Shown: piece after piece, positions 54,588 through 63,567 of the stretch
Layout of the letters: every line of letters starts with the position of its first letter
How positions within the stretch are numbered: the stretch's first letter is position 1
DNA from: Amylibacter sp.
GTDB lineage: Bacteria; Pseudomonadota; Alphaproteobacteria; Rhodobacterales; Rhodobacteraceae
Length of the DNA stretch: 64,000 nt
Assembly (NCBI GenBank): GCA_021775355.1
Contig: JAJFHZ010000013.1
Location: 62,001 to 126,000 of the forward strand
Reading direction: 5' to 3'
Notes under the pieces: generated by a model
Databases searched by the model: none
Told to the model about the DNA's origin: nothing
Seen by the model: the letters and a program-made list of their open reading frames with translations, nothing else
Translations under genes and position numbers: made by a program

Positions 54588-57500
54588 TTATCGTCATCCT
54601 GTTATATGGCCCAATTCCAAATCGTTCAGATAATTGCGCAACTTCAATATCGACTGCGCTTGATGCACCATCGACTGCAATTTCACTTGCATTATAAATC
54701 CACGCAGGCGTTGTAATTTCGGTTTCACGCAACAGGTTCACCCCATCCCAAACCCGTAAAATATAATGTTCCGTATCCTCACCCAAAGGCACTTCAAATG
54801 ATTGCCAACTATCCCCGTCAATGCGTGTGCGCCGCACCCAATTAACCAACAACCCTCCCGCACCATCGGATTTACCCCGTAAATGTACAGGCGCATAAGG
54901 CCGCAAACCCACCCCATCAAACGCAAGGGCGACCTGTGTGAAAGAATTATCGGAAATAGATTTATTCGCAGGCCCAATGCGATAGTTGCGCACCAACCCA
55001 CGTGCCGTTGTCGCCAACTCAATCTGATCAACGCCAATACCCAGAACAACAATTTCAGATCCCGTAGGCCACAGATCGGGCATCACCCATTCCGTACCCG
55101 CCTGTCCGCGCAACAATCCGTGCAAATGATATGTACCGTCATTTTGCAAATAGGCAGTTCTGAATTGAAATACTTCCCATTCACCAACCCCGTTTCGGAT
55201 CGCCGCCGCATTGGCACCGTTTAGAACTTCCAGTTCCGATCTTGTCTGAACGTCATTTGAAAACCGCACTAAAACGCCAATACCGCGATCCCAGCGCGCA
55301 GGCTCCGACCAATGTAAATCACTTAATGTCAAACCAAAAACAGCAGGTGTTTCAACATTAGTATTCAGGCTGAACCCATCCGAACCACCGGAACTATATA
55401 CGGCAACACCATTGCCCCAAGGATCTCTTGTTGCTGCAATATGCGGCGCATGCTCCACCTCGGCCCCTGTTAACAAAGGCAAATCAAGAAAAGTGAAATG
55501 TGGCACATTTTCAGCCAAGATCGGCTCAGGTTCAAGCCCGGCATTATTAAAGATAATTGCATCATAAACACCACGTTCCACACGCACCGCTTCAACCAAA
55601 CGCACCCCAAAATCTTCTATGCGATCAATGCGATAGGTAAACGGGCTTTGCCCAATCTTTACATGATCACCCAATGTCATATCCAAATTCGAAGGTGGTA
55701 ATGCAAACTTCACCTCATCACGCCCCACACGGGCCTCGGCAAACATGCGGTTCGCAATGCTTTGCCCCGCACCGCGTTCAAGCACCATCGGTAATTGCAA
55801 TGAAGACGTCGCTTGTGAATTATCTCCCGTAAACCGCGCCTCTACGGATGCCGCTTCATACTGTGCATTCTGGTCCCAGAACTGCACCCTTAGCCGCCCG
55901 ACACGTTCTGCGTCAGGCGCACGCAGCTTTGTTAAAACATCATCTTGATCAGCAACGACCGCCAATGCCCCCTCATCCAGATGTACCGCATTATCCGCAT
56001 TACGCGACTGGAATACCAACATACCGCCGTCTTCAAAACTGCTGAACCCATAAGCCATCATCAACGATTGCAGGCTTTGACGACCGGTTTCCACATCCCG
56101 AATAGCATAGCCCACAAGACTACCCTGCAAGCCACTGACATCATAATCAAACACACTGGAAATCTCACAAATTTCCGCAACAACTTTCGCAAGGCTCTGA
56201 TCCGAAAAACGCCCCGAAACCCAATGCCCACGGGCGTAGTTCACCCCGTCGCTCCACAGGCTCGAACGATCCGGAAAGTCGGGCCAAGGCCGTGTGTCCC
56301 ATGCCCATACACTGGCGTTTTCCATGTCCACCATCGGGCCGTCATATAAATTTGACACAGGGTTATGCGCCGTATCATTCCAGTATAGATGCATCGCCGC
56401 CAGATATTGCCGCTGCAAAAAACTGTCGGATGAACCATTTGAATAATGGGGCATATCAGATTCAGACGATTTAACATCCAAAAACACATTCGGCTGATTG
56501 GTTCCCTTATCGATCGCAGGGCAGCCCAGTTCGGTAAACCGGATCGGTTTTGATTGTGGCACCCAAGCGGTTGCACTTGCTTCACGCACGCCACCGACAC
56601 GATTGTGGTGCGTATTACCCCACCAACCAGCAAAATCCTTGTAACGATAAATCCAGTCCTCACCGTATGCCCCGTCCGCAATCGCAGAACGCACTTGCAC
56701 ATCACGATCCTCAAGGCTGGCATAATACCAATCATAACCCTCACCACCCTCGATATTGCTTTGCAGATAATCCAGATCATAAATAGACCCCGTTACTGCC
56801 GCATCCAAATGTCCGGCATCATCGCGCCAGTCGGACAAGGGCACATAATTATCAATCCCCACAAAATCGATATCCGCATCCGCCCACAAAGGATCCAGAT
56901 GAAAATATATATCCCCCGATCCGTCTTGCGGTTGATAACCGAAATACTCCGACCAGTCCGCCGCATAACCGATTTTAACATCTGGCCCCAGTATTTCCCG
57001 TACATCGTGCGCAAGCAGGATCAGTTGTTCCACACCGGGGAAACTATTCAACGCACCGCGAATTTGCGTCAATCCGCGCAACTCCGTCCCGATGCAAAAC
57101 GCATCCACCCCGCCCGCAAGCGCGCACAGATGCGCATAATGCAGAATAAACCGCCGATAAGACCATTCTGCAGGGCCGTAATAATCAATCGTCTGCCCAT
57201 TCACCATAAAATCGGAAACCGCCGCTGACCCAAAGAATTGATCTACCTCCAACGCCGCTGCAACTGTACCATCGGGCGAACCCGCAATTCCGGGTGCCAA
57301 AGAGCTCGTAATCCTTCCCCGCCAAGGAATTGCTGGCTGATCCGCAACACCGGTATAGGGGTTAATCAATCCATTCCCCCCCTGAATATCCATCAGGATA
57401 AACGGATAGAACGTAATCCTCTTGCCGCGCTCCTTCAACGCGGCAATTCCTTCCAATACAGAAGCATCGGCAGGTGTGCCCCCGAACACAGGCCGGTCAT

Positions 57501-58497
57501 CTATACGGCTACCCTCAATCGCGCCCGCACGCGTAATCCCTGACACCGCCCAAGGCATTGGTGAGCCGTCAAAGGTCTTCTGTTCCACTTGCGGGCGTAA
57601 TTTGTTCACTCCACAACGCAAATCCGTACCGAACCAGGTTATCACCAACGATGCAGATACAACATTGGGCAAATCCGCAACCAGATCATCCAATGCATGC
57701 ACCAGATTGGTTTGACCCCGATTGGTGTTCACATTCGCACTTTCAGACGCCCCAAACCCGAAGGGATAATTCACAGGTGTTGTCGCCAGCGCATATTCTC
57801 CTGTACCAGGGATCAGACACACTGATCGTATCATATCGGCAGGATTATCCGTACCGGAAGCCGCTGGTTGTGCTGCCCGAAAAACCTCGAAATTCAACTG
57901 CGGAATACGATTGCCAAATTGCTCCAGCGGTAAATCTTCGATTACCACATAAGCGGTTCCACGAAATGCAGGGGTGTTATCCAGACCTTCCACCGCCGCA
58001 ATCACAGGATCGGGCAATTGATCTTGCGTGCCTATATAAACCGTAAAGTTCAAATCACCCGTAGTGACCTCTGCCCCGTCGGCCCAAACCCGTTTCACAC
58101 GGTCAATTTCCCCTTCGCCCAGCGCAAAGGCCAAACTGACAAAATAACTGTAACTGTTGGTTGTGGCGGACGGCGAAGGCGCCCCCTTGCCCCCGCCGGA
58201 AGAAGTTGTCTTCACGACCTCTTTAAACCGGCTTGACCAGATCATCTGCCCGCCGATACGCATCCGTCCCATAACGCGTGGAATAACCGCGCCTTCCTGC
58301 GCCGATTGCACACGAAAGCTTTCAACCTTGCCGGTTTCCACCAATGGTGCCGCCTGCGCAAATAAGCGTTGATCTATCAACCCCCCTAACGAAGCACCTA
58401 CCGCACGCCCGATCACGGCACCCGTCAAACCCAGAACAGTTCCGCCGACACCGCCACCAATGGCGGCACCTGCAGCCGATAACAAAATAGTCGCCAT
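54580..58497 (-). CDS. GTA tail tip / host-specificity protein with glycoside-hydrolase-like TIM barrel (gp15)
   Basis: The protein of about 1305 residues is the largest in the GTA cluster. It opens with a Gly-rich hydrophobic segment (AAGAAIGGGVGGTVLGLTGAV, about 7-30), continues with a phage-tail module containing RVMGRMRIGGQMIWSSRF, then a TIM-barrel-like glycoside-hydrolase region (about 430-760; FCIGTELRGLTQIRG, IGYAADWSEYFGYQ, FTELGCPAIDKG), and ends with a tail-tip (J-like) domain. In R. capsulatus this protein forms the central tail tip. The ATG at 58497 has AAGGGG upstream and overlaps the gp14 stop (TAATG). Confidence 0.92.
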   Translation of the reverse strand: MATILLSAAGAAIGGGVGGTVLGLTGAVIGRAVGASLGGLIDQRLFAQAAPLVETGKVESFRVQSAQEGAVIPRVMGRMRIGGQMIWSSRFKEVVKTTSSGGGKGAPSPSATTNSYSYFVSLAFALGEGEIDRVKRVWADGAEVTTGDLNFTVYIGTQDQLPDPVIAAVEGLDNTPAFRGTAYVVIEDLPLEQFGNRIPQLNFEVFRAAQPAASGTDNPADMIRSVCLIPGTGEYALATTPVNYPFGFGASESANVNTNRGQTNLVHALDDLVADLPNVVSASLVITWFGTDLRCGVNKLRPQVEQKTFDGSPMPWAVSGITRAGAIEGSRIDDRPVFGGTPADASVLEGIAALKERGKRITFYPFILMDIQGGNGLINPYTGVADQPAIPWRGRITSSLAPGIAGSPDGTVAAALEVDQFFGSAAVSDFMVNGQTIDYYGPAEWSYRRFILHYAHLCALAGGVDAFCIGTELRGLTQIRGALNSFPGVEQLILLAHDVREILGPDVKIGYAADWSEYFGYQPQDGSGDIYFHLDPLWADADIDFVGIDNYVPLSDWRDDAGHLDAAVTGSIYDLDYLQSNIEGGEGYDWYYASLEDRDVQVRSAIADGAYGEDWIYRYKDFAGWWGNTHHNRVGGVREASATAWVPQSKPIRFTELGCPAIDKGTNQPNVFLDVKSSESDMPHYSNGSSDSFLQRQYLAAMHLYWNDTAHNPVSNLYDGPMVDMENASVWAWDTRPWPDFPDRSSLWSDGVNYARGHWVSGRFSDQSLAKVVAEICEISSVFDYDVSGLQGSLVGYAIRDVETGRQSLQSLMMAYGFSSFEDGGMLVFQSRNADNAVHLDEGALAVVADQDDVLTKLRAPDAERVGRLRVQFWDQNAQYEAASVEARFTGDNSQATSSLQLPMVLERGAGQSIANRMFAEARVGRDEVKFALPPSNLDMTLGDHVKIGQSPFTYRIDRIEDFGVRLVEAVRVERGVYDAIIFNNAGLEPEPILAENVPHFTFLDLPLLTGAEVEHAPHIAATRDPWGNGVAVYSSGGSDGFSLNTNVETPAVFGLTLSDLHWSEPARWDRGIGVLVRFSNDVQTRSELEVLNGANAAAIRNGVGEWEVFQFRTAYLQNDGTYHLHGLLRGQAGTEWVMPDLWPTGSEIVVLGIGVDQIELATTARGLVRNYRIGPANKSISDNSFTQVALAFDGVGLRPYAPVHLRGKSDGAGGLLVNWVRRTRIDGDSWQSFEVPLGEDTEHYILRVWDGVNLLRETEITTPAWIYNASEIAVDGASSAVDIEVAQLSERFGIGPYNRMTINV

Positions 58498-58952
58498 TAC
58501 GCGCCCCTTCTTGCTGGAAACTGAAACTGGGCCACGATTTTGCGCACCCACGCATCCGTAAGCGGCGTCTCTATCACACCGCGCCCCGTATAAGCATGGA
58601 TCACAGTTGCATACTCCGCATTAGATCCGGCCAAAACACCCAAATGCTTGGCCACATAACCCGCACGCATCCGAAACAACACCACCTGACCCCCTTTGGC
58701 CGTATCAATGGTCGCAACATCCAGATTGCGTATAGCGACCGCCCACAGACGTTCCTCACGCCCCGTCTCAGACCAGTCGGCCGTATAACTTGGCACAACT
58801 TCAGGCTCTTCACCAATCATTTCGCGCCAAACCCCGCGCAGCAAGCCCAAACAATCACATCCCTTTCCTTTCACAGATGCCTGATGCCGATAAGGCGTAC
58901 CGATCCAGCTCCGTGCGACACGGATTATTTTTTGTTCTCGTAATGTCATCAA
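58497..58952 (-). CDS. GTA NlpC/P60 peptidase (gp14)
   Basis: The 151-residue protein is a papain-like NlpC/P60 hydrolase with catalytic cysteine in GCDCLGLLRG (C34), histidine in AKHLGVL and a following polar residue. It would cut peptidoglycan peptides during GTA entry. The order gp13-gp14-gp15 is as in R. capsulatus. Confidence 0.9.
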   Translation of the reverse strand: MMTLREQKIIRVARSWIGTPYRHQASVKGKGCDCLGLLRGVWREMIGEEPEVVPSYTADWSETGREERLWAVAIRNLDVATIDTAKGGQVVLFRMRAGYVAKHLGVLAGSNAEYATVIHAYTGRGVIETPLTDAWVRKIVAQFQFPARRGA

Positions 58953-59840
58953 TTACCTCAGACTTCCGCCATCGTTTTGCCCGTCACGCACAGGATAAGA
59001 CAAAGCCCAATCATCACCGGGCATTTGCGGAAAGCCTCTAAAATTCAAAATGTTGGAAAATTTGTCTTTGCAGATGTCTTTGGTCTTATCGCACCCCGCC
59101 GTCACCCGTACAGTATCGCCCAATGCAATGGGATGGTGCAGGTCTTCCCAAATCTCCAATATGCGGTCCAGCCCCTTGGTTTGATCCATCTTGATAATCC
59201 GCACAGCCCCCGCATTGGCACCGGTCACAAACGCTACCTGCCCTTGCGAAAACCAACCGTCATCAAAGCCGTCCAACCCCTGCACATGCAGCACCCGCTG
59301 CCCCACAGCGAACTTCAGTTCGCCATCTCCGGTAAATTCAGGCCCCGACACATCAACCCTGCAGCGCATATCACCAAGCTGCGCATCACATTGCCGTAAA
59401 TAAGCCCGCCCAATCGGTTGGTTCAATCCTTCACTCAATGACCGCAATTCCGTTTCGAAAGCACCGGAACCCCGCTTGATCTCACCCATAGAGCCGCGAA
59501 ATATCAAAACCCGCTGTTCCACATCCTGCCAATTGACCAAATACTGTACAACCACAGCTCCGTCATAAAACCCCTGCTCAATATCATCATCCGTCAACCC
59601 GACAGCACTTAACGCTCCAACAGCCTGTGAATTATCCACTGATAAACCCGTTGAACTTTGCAAAGCCGCCGCATCCATCCCCGTTGCAGGCTCAAACGTA
59701 ACCTCGTCAAAGCTCAAAACCCTATCATGATCAGTAAACCCCATTTGAACCCCATCCATACGGGTCAAAAGCCAACAGCGGCACAGATTTGTCACACCGG
59801 ATTTTATATGCAGCAATAACGCTTCTGGAACATTACGCAT
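58953..59840 (-). CDS. GTA baseplate hub protein, DUF2163 (gp13)
   Basis: The 295-residue DUF2163 protein has N-terminal MGFTDHDRVLSFD-type motifs and a C-terminal cysteine set (CDAQLGDMRC, AGCDKTKDICKDKF, DxWxxSYP end) similar to phage hub proteins of the lambda gpL type, in which the cysteines hold an iron-sulfur cluster. It starts at the last base of the gp12 stop (TGATG) and abuts gp14. Confidence 0.9.
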   Translation of the reverse strand: MRNVPEALLLHIKSGVTNLCRCWLLTRMDGVQMGFTDHDRVLSFDEVTFEPATGMDAAALQSSTGLSVDNSQAVGALSAVGLTDDDIEQGFYDGAVVVQYLVNWQDVEQRVLIFRGSMGEIKRGSGAFETELRSLSEGLNQPIGRAYLRQCDAQLGDMRCRVDVSGPEFTGDGELKFAVGQRVLHVQGLDGFDDGWFSQGQVAFVTGANAGAVRIIKMDQTKGLDRILEIWEDLHHPIALGDTVRVTAGCDKTKDICKDKFSNILNFRGFPQMPGDDWALSYPVRDGQNDGGSLR

Positions 59841-60472
59841 CAGACCCGCAGCTCCACAACGGGAACGTTGGGAATTTCGCCCGCCTCAAAACTGGCGTGG
59901 CTCATCTCCAGCCGATCCGTGTCAAACCGTACAGGCACGTCAAATTCATATCCCGCCGTAATAATAGCGCCTTCACCGGGTGCCGCAAAAAACGTCACCA
60001 CTCCCGTGATCAGATCAACCGTATAATGCGTGCCGCCCACAAATTCATTACCGCCAACACCAATAACAACAGTATTGGGCACAGGCTTGCGAATATCCCG
60101 ATGATAGCTCTCTTCCCCAGATCTATAGATTTTACATAACTGGAAATCAGTGGTCACATCATCGCCCACACCAAGCACTTGATCCAAAAAATCAGGCTCA
60201 AGCGACGGTAAACAACTTTTGCAGTCCGTCCAGTCCTTCCATCGAAACCCAAACAAAGGTCCACGCCGTGCTTCATAAAACGCAATCACCGCATCCATAT
60301 CGTCCAATGACCGCATAGAAAGCCCTGCATCATATCGCCTGCGCGAATGTGCCCAAGGGCTATTGCGCTCCTCAAACCCGCTGTTCAACATCACGATTTC
60401 AGTGCGCCGTTCCGGCCCACCACTTGACCCAAACGACAAACTGGTTGGAAATCTTTCTTCATGAAAGCCCAT
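59840..60472 (-). CDS. GTA distal tail protein, DUF2460 (gp12)
   Basis: The protein of about 210 residues matches the DUF2460 family: MGFHEERFPTSLSFGSSGGPERRTE, FRWKDWTDCKS and a C-terminal region with EFDVPVRFDTDRLEMS. It builds the distal tail ring. The ATG at 60472 has AAGGAG upstream; a longer frame to 60571 overlaps gp11 and adds unrelated residues. Confidence 0.92.
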   Translation of the reverse strand: MGFHEERFPTSLSFGSSGGPERRTEIVMLNSGFEERNSPWAHSRRRYDAGLSMRSLDDMDAVIAFYEARRGPLFGFRWKDWTDCKSCLPSLEPDFLDQVLGVGDDVTTDFQLCKIYRSGEESYHRDIRKPVPNTVVIGVGGNEFVGGTHYTVDLITGVVTFFAAPGEGAIITAGYEFDVPVRFDTDRLEMSHASFEAGEIPNVPVVELRV

Positions 60473-60488
60473 AGTATCCGCTCCTTTT

Positions 60489-61151
60489 TTAGTTATTCCG
60501 TTGACCACGCGCGATTGCCCGCTGAATACCGGCCGCAATCTGGCTACTGGATCGTTTAAATCCCGCCGCATCTGGCGTTGAGATATTCATATTCACCGTC
60601 ACACCGCCACCACCGCCACTGCGTATTCCCAAAGACCCGTCTGCCCCACGCGCCAGCGGCACAATCGCCTCTGGTCCCGCTTCACCCATCAAACCAATGC
60701 CGCCACGCATCGCGAAATTTGTTGGATTGCCAACAATTCCACCCTTGGCAAACGGCGTGACATGCCCACCCGAAAAAACCCCACCTTTTTCAAACGGCAA
60801 AATCCCACTGATGAGGTTGGTCAAACCACCTGTTAATGCTCCCGAAACAGCATTGGTCACAGGCCGCAACGCCCCGTTTAGCGTGGTTTGGATCATCGAG
60901 CGGGCCACATTGCGCAAAACATCCGAAACTTTAGCGCCTTCTAAAATAAGATCACTAAAGGCATGCCGCATATTCGTGCCCAACGACCGCGACAACCCCG
61001 ACGCCTCACGCCCTGCACCCGAAATACTTACCTGCATACCCGCCAGTTCACGTTGAAAAACCGCACTCATATCCGAGGTCACAGCCAATCTATCCTCCAA
61101 CCCTTCCAGCTGCACTTCCAATCGGTCAATTTCATCTTCAAAATCTGCCAT
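60489..61151 (-). CDS. GTA tail tape measure protein (gp11)
   Basis: The 220-residue protein has an N-terminal coiled-coil (about 1-60), a hydrophobic central segment (SGALTGGLTNLISGILPF) and a glycine-rich tail with KGGVFSGGHVTPFAKGGIVG, typical of tape measure proteins. Its small size agrees with the short GTA tail. It sits between the assembly chaperone genes and gp12. Confidence 0.88.
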   Translation of the reverse strand: MADFEDEIDRLEVQLEGLEDRLAVTSDMSAVFQRELAGMQVSISGAGREASGLSRSLGTNMRHAFSDLILEGAKVSDVLRNVARSMIQTTLNGALRPVTNAVSGALTGGLTNLISGILPFEKGGVFSGGHVTPFAKGGIVGNPTNFAMRGGIGLMGEAGPEAIVPLARGADGSLGIRSGGGGGVTVNMNISTPDAAGFKRSSSQIAAGIQRAIARGQRNN

Positions 61152-61153
61152 AT

Positions 61154-61348
61154 CTACTCCGTTTCAATGTCCGGAAACCGGGCGCAAAGTCCCGCCAAAT
61201 CAGCGCGTGTCATCGCCATTGATCTACGCCCTTCCAATCCTGTAATTATCAAGAATTCCAATGGGGTTAGCCCCCAAAAATCATTTGGCTTCAATCCCAT
61301 TTTATGCAAACCGATGCGCATCATTGACGTCCAGTCAAATCCACTCAT
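61154..61348 (-). CDS. GTA tail assembly chaperone, small second part (gp10.1)
   Basis: The 64-residue protein (MRIGLHKMGLKPNDFWGLTP, FLIITG) matches the small GTA chaperone family located directly before the tape measure gene. It overlaps the previous gene by ATGA. Lambda-type phages make a comparable GT extension by frameshift; here it is a separate but coupled frame. Confidence 0.85.
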   Translation of the reverse strand: MSGFDWTSMMRIGLHKMGLKPNDFWGLTPLEFLIITGLEGRRSMAMTRADLAGLCARFPDIETE

Positions 61349-61659
61349 TCTGACAAGCTAAAAGCACATTTCAATAGCTGCCCTGCGCTTTGGGCGGCCT
61401 TGATCGGCCCGCCTTGAATCTGTGCCGCAAGCAGATCCACTTTCGTGCCTTGCCAGCCCGCACCGCGCAGTCCTGCCACCAATAATGCGATAATGTCCAT
61501 GGTTGAAAAACCACCATTTTCAAACCGCTCTATCAGGGCCATCAAACTGCTGCTCTCCAACTCCGTTTCCAACTCTGCCAACGCCCCCAAAGTCAAGCGC
61601 ATTGGTAAAGTCTCGCCGTTGACCACAAGATCAACGTCCCCACGATAAGGATTCCCCAT
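61345..61659 (-). CDS. GTA tail assembly chaperone-like protein (gp10)
   Basis: The 104-residue protein (NPYRGDVDLVVNGETLPMRLT, LGALAELETELESSSLMAL) belongs to the gene-transfer-agent family placed after the major tail protein. The ATG at 61659 overlaps the gp9 stop (TGATG); a TTG three bases upstream is less likely. Confidence 0.85.
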   Translation of the reverse strand: MGNPYRGDVDLVVNGETLPMRLTLGALAELETELESSSLMALIERFENGGFSTMDIIALLVAGLRGAGWQGTKVDLLAAQIQGGPIKAAQSAGQLLKCAFSLSE

Positions 61660-62072
61660 CAAATGGCCGCAAACGCCAATGCACCGGCTGACGCCAGTGC
61701 CAACTCATAAACTGCTTCGCCATCATATTTACCGGAATACTCCATAGATGTGATCTGAAACGGCCCTTCTATAGTGCCAAAATCAGGGATAATCACTTGA
61801 AAAGCCATCTTTATACCATTAAAAAATAACTGCCGCGCCCGCTCATCCGTATCAGCATCACTAAACACACCCGACCCCGAAATACTGGCAGAGCGCACAC
61901 CGCCCCCATCCAGCAATTCACGCCAACCACCCGTACTGGCCAGCGAGGTCACATCCACCGTTTCCGCGTTAAACGCAATCCGGCTAGCCCGCAGCCCTGC
62001 AAGCGTCATAAAAAACCCGGAACCATCCATATCTATTTTGATCAATAAATCCTTGCCGTTTTGAATTACCAT
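61659..62072 (-). CDS. GTA major tail protein (gp9)
   Basis: The 137-residue protein contains DGSGFFMTLAGLRASRIAFNAETVDVT, GWRELLDGGGVRSASISGSGVF and YSGKYDGEAVYELALASAGAL, all typical of the GTA/phage TP901-1-like major tail tube subunit. It follows gp8 after 24 bases. Confidence 0.92.
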   Translation of the reverse strand: MVIQNGKDLLIKIDMDGSGFFMTLAGLRASRIAFNAETVDVTSLASTGGWRELLDGGGVRSASISGSGVFSDADTDERARQLFFNGIKMAFQVIIPDFGTIEGPFQITSMEYSGKYDGEAVYELALASAGALAFAAI

Positions 62073-62096
62073 AATATTTCCTTTAAATACAAATTG

Positions 62097-62507
62097 TTAA
62101 ATGTCAGAAACCAAGGCGCGAAATGTTAGGTTTACCACCCTTTTATCAGGGTTAATCCGCTTACGCGCCCGCGCAAATTTAAACTGTAAATTGGTTAAAC
62201 TGCCGCGACTTAGTGTTAGGTTGGTGTCAATCAACGCATCGCAAACCGCCGCTGCCAATGCTTTGGCTGCCTGAAATCCCGCTTCATCACTGTGAATGTC
62301 GACATTCAGATCATGCAAAGCACCCGCACCCGTTTTACTTGACAAATCGCGCACTTTTTCTTCACCCAATGCGATATACAGACCTGGCAAGGCACCGCTT
62401 GGCACCGCATCATAAATATGCCCGCCAACCAAAGCTGTGACAGCACCGTCCCCCGTTAGCACCGTAAAAACCGCCGCCTGTAACGCTTCGGAAACCGCAT
62501 AACTCAT
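62097..62507 (-). CDS. GTA tail terminator protein, DUF3168 (gp8)
   Basis: The protein of about 136 residues has the DUF3168 pattern (ALQAAVFTVLTGDGAVTALVGGHIYDAVP, LYIALGEE, LNVDIHSDEAGFQAAKALA). It closes the tail tube. The ATG at 62507 overlaps the gp7 stop (ATGA). Confidence 0.9.
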   Translation of the reverse strand: MSYAVSEALQAAVFTVLTGDGAVTALVGGHIYDAVPSGALPGLYIALGEEKVRDLSSKTGAGALHDLNVDIHSDEAGFQAAKALAAAVCDALIDTNLTLSRGSLTNLQFKFARARKRINPDKRVVNLTFRALVSDI

Positions 62508-62842
62508 GCCACGGCCTCCACCCGCGCCCAACATTCCAGATAATGCCCCGCTTCATCATGCGGGGCCACCGCATCAATCACATAGATCCGTGCATCGTCA
62601 CGAAACCGCTGTTCCGTACGCGGGCGCATATCAGACCCGTCAGGGGCCGCACGCACCACAATACGGTAACGCACCACAGAAACTGCTACCCCCGCTGCAT
62701 CCCGAATACGCCCGGTTCGCACATCCACATTCGCCCATAGTTCACCCAAAACCGTCCAGACTTGCGCAAAACCACCTGCCCCATCGGAAGCTCTATCAGC
62801 CTGTTCCAACGCCAACCGCCGTGTTAATGCAATACAGCCCAT
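62504..62842 (-). CDS. GTA head-tail adaptor / stopper (gp7)
   Basis: The 112-residue protein (ALTRRLALEQADRASDGAGGFAQVW, LGELWANVDVRTGR) matches the phage head-tail joining family. The ATG at 62842 overlaps the gp6 stop; a GTG at 62845 is adjacent. Confidence 0.88.
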   Translation of the reverse strand: MGCIALTRRLALEQADRASDGAGGFAQVWTVLGELWANVDVRTGRIRDAAGVAVSVVRYRIVVRAAPDGSDMRPRTEQRFRDDARIYVIDAVAPHDEAGHYLECWARVEAVA

Positions 62843-63426
62843 CACATACCCCGCATCAAACGCAGTGCACGGTACGGCTCAATCAGCTCTAACGCCGTCA
62901 TCGGCACCGCTTCACCGGTTCCCGTGCGATTTTCATAAGCGTTGGCCGCCACAATCAACACTGCCTGCCCCAACTCACTTGGAACATCAGCCCAAGCAGA
63001 TCCAAAACCCGCATCAAAAATCACCTCAACCGTGCCGCCAACAGGCGGGTTCGGCAAAGCACTCTGTGTGGCTTCAACCGCAGGGCAAATGTCATCAGGC
63101 ACAAACCGATAGCCAGCCACATCAACCAGCACTTCGCCACCCATTGCATCTATCAACTTTATCTCCGTTACCCCGCTCACAGGGCGTACCGGCAAAACCT
63201 GTCGCACGGGATCTCGCCACCGCGTTAACTGCCAGGAATACTGCTTTTGCAACAAAATCTGTCCGGATCGCGCTTCAATTGTTGATATTGCAGCCCGCAG
63301 GTAAGTCTCTAGTAATTCATCTTGCAAATCACTGTCGGCAAAGCCCGTACCAAGTCGCAAATGCGCTTTCAGTTGATCAACAGGCAAGGATGTTGCCGGA
63401 ACAGACGTAGCTTCCGTTAAAATCAT
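62842..63426 (-). CDS. GTA head-tail connector (gp6-like adaptor)
   Basis: The protein of about 194 residues is a phage gp6-like connector (LKAHLRLGTGFADSDLQDELLETYLRAA, IEARSGQILLQKQYSWQL). The ATG at 63426 has GGAGAG upstream. The longer frame to 63540 would run through the structured spacer and is rejected. Confidence 0.9.
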   Translation of the reverse strand: MILTEATSVPATSLPVDQLKAHLRLGTGFADSDLQDELLETYLRAAISTIEARSGQILLQKQYSWQLTRWRDPVRQVLPVRPVSGVTEIKLIDAMGGEVLVDVAGYRFVPDDICPAVEATQSALPNPPVGGTVEVIFDAGFGSAWADVPSELGQAVLIVAANAYENRTGTGEAVPMTALELIEPYRALRLMRGM

Positions 63427-63450
63427 AAAACTCTCCAAATTCGAAAAAGG

Positions 63451-63556
63451 ACGCCCCCTGCATCGCTTGGACGGAGGGGAACAGCTAGACGACACAAAAG
63501 GCGCCCAAGCGCGAGGGCATTTAGGCCCCCGCTCATCCACCCCTGTTAGGGGGCGT
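63451..63556 (-). promoter_or_regulatory. Structured spacer between GTA capsid and connector genes
   Basis: ACGCCCCCT (63451-63459) and AGGGGGCGT (63548-63556) pair perfectly over about 106 bases. Within lies a GC-rich inner hairpin formed by GCGGGGGC and GCCCTCGC on the minus-strand message. The outer stem ends just before CCTTTTT in the mRNA sense, so it could lower read-through from the highly made capsid gene or stabilise its 3' end. Confidence 0.55.
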
Positions 63557-63567
63557 CTGTCTCAATA

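Noticed and set aside
56554..57228. Open frames opposite the GTA gp15 gene
   Set aside because: They are antisense to a clearly conserved tail gene and show no signals of their own.
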